From contig JAHRCV010000002.1 in assembly GCA_019083985.1 (NCBI GenBank), forward strand, positions 248,001 to 312,000: a DNA stretch of 64,000 bases, written 5' to 3'. Position 1 is the stretch's first letter; every line of letters starts with the position of its first letter. The position numbers and the translations under genes were made by a program. Below the pieces are notes generated by a model. That model worked only from the letters and a program-made list of their open reading frames with translations. It searched no databases and was not told where the DNA came from. Shown here in pieces: positions 61,771 to 64,000 of this stretch. Source of the stretch: Rhizobiales bacterium TNE-4 (GTDB taxonomy: Bacteria; Pseudomonadota; Alphaproteobacteria; Rhizobiales; Beijerinckiaceae).

Positions 61771-62928
61771 TTATTTCCACGCCATTTGCGCGTCAGCGAT
61801 CACACGATCGCCAACGGCACCTTTCTCAACCAGCAGAAGCGCACGCCTGCCATCGGCAAACCGCGTTTGAAACGCGATCCAGCCTCGGCTTGTCAGCAAT
61901 TCGAAATTGCGTGTCACATCCGTCGGCAGATTGGACAGGCCGATCAGAAAGAGATTGTCGCGCACAGGCACGGCGATCCCTGCCATGGGCGTACCAATCT
62001 GGGTTTCATTCGCCCGCATCTCGGGGAGCGAGATATCGCGCACAGGCCCCACCTGCGCCTTGTCGCTATGGGCGAATTTTAGTTCAAGCGTATGCGACAC
62101 GGGCAAGGCCGCATCGCGATTGCGCCGGAACATTAATTCTAGCGTCAGCCCGCTGTCGCCAAATTCGCTCGTGCCGCGTACGGCCGTATCAATAGGTTGG
62201 CCAGGACCACCACTGACGGAATCAAGTTTCCACACTGTGCGCCCTTGCGCGACAACAGGTTGCTGGCGTGGATCTTCCGGCTCTAGCACAAGAATAGCCC
62301 GCGCTCCCAAAGGCAAAGCGGGCTTGCCTGTAGCAGCGGGCGCAGCCGCAGGTGTTGTTGCAGGTGCTTCTGCCTTGGCGCCTAGAGCGGGCAAGCGATC
62401 TTGAAACTTGCCCTGCGGCTCACTCTCAGCATCCAAAGCCAAATTCGTCCGTTCGAAATCGGCAGGTGTGTCGCGCAGCATGAAAGCGGCAATCGCAGTG
62501 GCCGCGACGACGATGGCGACAGCCACACCCACGACCGCGACACGCAACGCATCAACACGCCGTGCTTTTGGCGCCGTAACCACGGGGCGCAAGCCATCCG
62601 CAAGAATCGGCAAAGCAGGTGCGTTCGATGTGGGCGCCTCATCATCCGAGGGGCGCGTGTCCGCTGTCGGCACAATCGGCTGCGAATTGGTGATTTCCTC
62701 AATCCGCTCATCCGACACGCGCGTCGCTTCAAGTTCGACGCGCTGGATCGTCTCTTCGAGCGAAATTTGCTCGCGCATGATCTCGGCCGGCGACAGCGGC
62801 GGATCGAGATTTTCGAGCTGCGTCTTGAGCGCTGCCATAGCGCGCTCATAAATCGCACGGCGATTTTCAGGCGTGGGCTCTTCGAGCCCCGCGACGGCGC
62901 GTTGAATGAGCGAATAATAATCCGCCAT
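61771..62928 (-). CDS. Hypothetical membrane-anchored protein downstream of purA
   Basis: A 385-residue protein. The N-terminal 90 residues are helical (YYSLIQRAVAGLEEPTPENRRAIYERAMAAL and EIMREQISLEETIQRVELEA), a pattern seen in conserved Hyphomicrobiales proteins located between rpoH and purA. A single membrane helix near 128-150 (VAVVGVAVAIVVAATAIAAF) separates it from a beta-rich part, probably periplasmic. An Ala/Pro linker lies near 185-200. Function is unknown. It is 27 bases downstream of purA. Confidence 0.8.
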   Translation of the reverse strand: MADYYSLIQRAVAGLEEPTPENRRAIYERAMAALKTQLENLDPPLSPAEIMREQISLEETIQRVELEATRVSDERIEEITNSQPIVPTADTRPSDDEAPTSNAPALPILADGLRPVVTAPKARRVDALRVAVVGVAVAIVVAATAIAAFMLRDTPADFERTNLALDAESEPQGKFQDRLPALGAKAEAPATTPAAAPAATGKPALPLGARAILVLEPEDPRQQPVVAQGRTVWKLDSVSGGPGQPIDTAVRGTSEFGDSGLTLELMFRRNRDAALPVSHTLELKFAHSDKAQVGPVRDISLPEMRANETQIGTPMAGIAVPVRDNLFLIGLSNLPTDVTRNFELLTSRGWIAFQTRFADGRRALLLVEKGAVGDRVIADAQMAWK

Positions 62929-62955
62929 GCGGGCGCGCTCGCCTCCCTGTTGCGC

Positions 62956-64000
62956 TTAGGTCTCGAACGGATTTTGAACGAGGATCGTATCCTGACGCTC
63001 AGGGCTCGTCGACACAAGCGCGACAGGAGCGCCGATCAATTCCTCGATGCGGCGGACATATTTGATCGCCTGTGCCGGCAAATCCGCCCAGCTACGTGCA
63101 CCCGCGGTCGTGCCTTCCCATCCGTCGATGGTTTCATACACAGGCTCAACGCGCGCCTGCGCGCTTTGGCTGGCAGGCAGATGATCAATCTCGACGCCAT
63201 CAAGCCGATAACGCACGCACACTTTGATCTCTTTGAAGCCGTCGAGAATGTCGAGCTTCGTGAGCGCAATGCCATGAATGCCGGAGGTCCGCACTGTCTG
63301 GCGCACGAGCACCGCGTCGAACCAACCGCAGCGCCGTTTGCGACCTGTCACCGTGCCGAATTCATGACCACGCTCACCAATGAGCGCGCCGATCTCATTA
63401 TCCTGCTCGGTCGGGAATGGTCCTTCGCCCACGCGTGTGGTGTACGCTTTCGCAATGCCCAAAACATAGCCGACCTGCCCCGGGCCCATGCCGGAGCCCG
63501 TCGCGGCTTGGCCCGCCACGGTGTTCGACGAGGTCACGAACGGATAGGTCCCGTGATCGATATCGAGCAATGCGCCTTGCGCGCCTTCAAACAGAATGCG
63601 TTTGCCAGCGCGGCGCTCTTCATCGAGCAATTGCCACACCGTATCCATGTAAGGCAGCACGCGATCGGCAATCGCCGTCAATTCAGCGTGAATGTCGTCG
63701 GCCTTGAATTCCGGCAGATCAAGGCCGCGGCGCAACGCATTGTGATGCGCAAGCAAACGTTCGACCTTGTCGCGTAGGCTGTCGGGTTCGGCGAGATCCA
63801 TTAGGCGGATCGCACGGCGGCCAACCTTGTCTTCATAGGCCGGGCCGATGCCACGCTTGGTCGTGCCGATCTTGGTACCGGATGCGCCGCTTTCGCGCAG
63901 CGCATCGAGTTCGCGATGGACCGAGAGGATCAACGGCACATTGTCGGCGACACGCAGATTGTCGCGCGAAATCGCAACACCTTGGCCCTTCAGTTTTTCG
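62956..64000 (-). CDS. purA: Adenylosuccinate synthetase (5' part beyond the window)
   Basis: The C-terminal 347 residues of PurA, which joins IMP and aspartate with GTP to give adenylosuccinate in AMP synthesis. Seen: [21 protein letters not shown] (as [11 protein letters not shown]), [69 protein letters not shown]. The frame stays open to base 64000, reading [20 protein letters not shown]. The N-terminal GDEGKGK loop and start are outside. Confidence 0.96.
   Translation of the reverse strand, partial: EKLKGQGVAISRDNLRVADNVPLILSVHRELDALRESGASGTKIGTTKRGIGPAYEDKVGRRAIRLMDLAEPDSLRDKVERLLAHHNALRRGLDLPEFKADDIHAELTAIADRVLPYMDTVWQLLDEERRAGKRILFEGAQGALLDIDHGTYPFVTSSNTVAGQAATGSGMGPGQVGYVLGIAKAYTTRVGEGPFPTEQDNEIGALIGERGHEFGTVTGRKRRCGWFDAVLVRQTVRTSGIHGIALTKLDILDGFKEIKVCVRYRLDGVEIDHLPASQSAQARVEPVYETIDGWEGTTAGARSWADLPAQAIKYVRRIEELIGAPVALVSTSPERQDTILVQNPFET

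Noticed and set aside
62401-63777. A 458-codon + strand frame opposite purA and the membrane-anchored gene
   Set aside because: It is antisense to two well-supported genes, its translation is rich in His/Arg/Asp as expected of a mirror frame of GC-biased codons, and it has no recognisable domain or ribosome site.

Overview
This 64 kb window is chromosomal DNA of an alphaproteobacterium, most likely Hyphomicrobiales (Rhizobiales), possibly near Beijerinckiaceae/Methylobacteriaceae. That rests on a CtrA-ChpT-SciP cell-cycle set, GANTC sites upstream of ctrA, an FlbD-controlled flagellar cluster, a ccoNOQP-GHIS oxidase cluster with a FixK-type box, an MbfA-type ferritin/VIT gene with an Irr-like box, an EipA (DUF1134) gene, a Rhodobacter-type PmtA and an RpoH sigma factor. 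Genes are dense, GC-rich and mostly read as short operons. I saw no insertion sequence, prophage, CRISPR array or rRNA.

Layout. 0-1.4 kb: trmL-hemF, closed by a clear terminator. 1.5-2.3 kb: an unrecognised membrane protein of lower GC. 2.4-12.3 kb: a long operon, DUF1285, CoA pyrophosphatase (NUDIX), DUF6111, CCA-adding enzyme and a small protein, then MoxR ATPase, DUF58, a BatA/DUF4159 membrane protein and a large vWA-like membrane protein. 12.3-16.7 kb: single accessory genes (GNATs, NUDIX, MbfA, metallophosphoesterase). 16.7-24.7 kb (minus): the cbb3 oxidase structural genes ccoNOQP and assembly genes ccoGHIS; ccoQ and ccoS are very short. 24.8-27.6 kb: a RecD-like helicase and formate-tetrahydrofolate ligase. 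27.8-31.8 kb: a complete PotABCD/Fbp-like ABC importer. 31.8-38 kb: accessory genes, including a K+-channel-like protein, an enolase-superfamily enzyme, a Kbp (BON-LysM) protein, an AT-rich stretch with a winged-helix regulator, a methyltransferase, a candidate small RNA and tRNA-Met. 38.3-40.1 kb: pmtA and mnmA.

40.3-55.6 kb is a flagellar and cell-cycle region: fliK-flgD, sciP, flhA, the fliF-fliG-fliH-fliN-flbD operon, fliI-fliJ, ctrA, a single-domain receiver and chpT. The upstream DNA lets a circuit be read. CtrA-like boxes precede sciP, flhA and eipA. The fliK operon has a sigma-54 -24/-12 promoter with an inverted repeat about 106 bp upstream of the predicted start. The same 14-bp core occurs just upstream of fliF, where an FlbD repression site is known in Caulobacter. 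CtrA, its phosphorelay protein ChpT, its antagonist SciP and the sigma-54 activator FlbD are all encoded here.

55.7-64 kb: eipA, a glutathione peroxidase-like protein, several small envelope proteins, an outer-membrane beta-barrel, rluD, rpoH, a membrane-anchored hypothetical protein, and purA running off the right edge.

Nothing here is clearly an undescribed multi-gene system. The best leads are non-coding: a candidate structured RNA at 33.58-33.69 kb, the paired FlbD-type sites, the Irr-like box, overlapping inverted repeats before the ABC importer, an 18-bp palindrome in the flhA leader, and hairpins that cover ribosome binding sites. All family names come from reading the translations; no database search was run.
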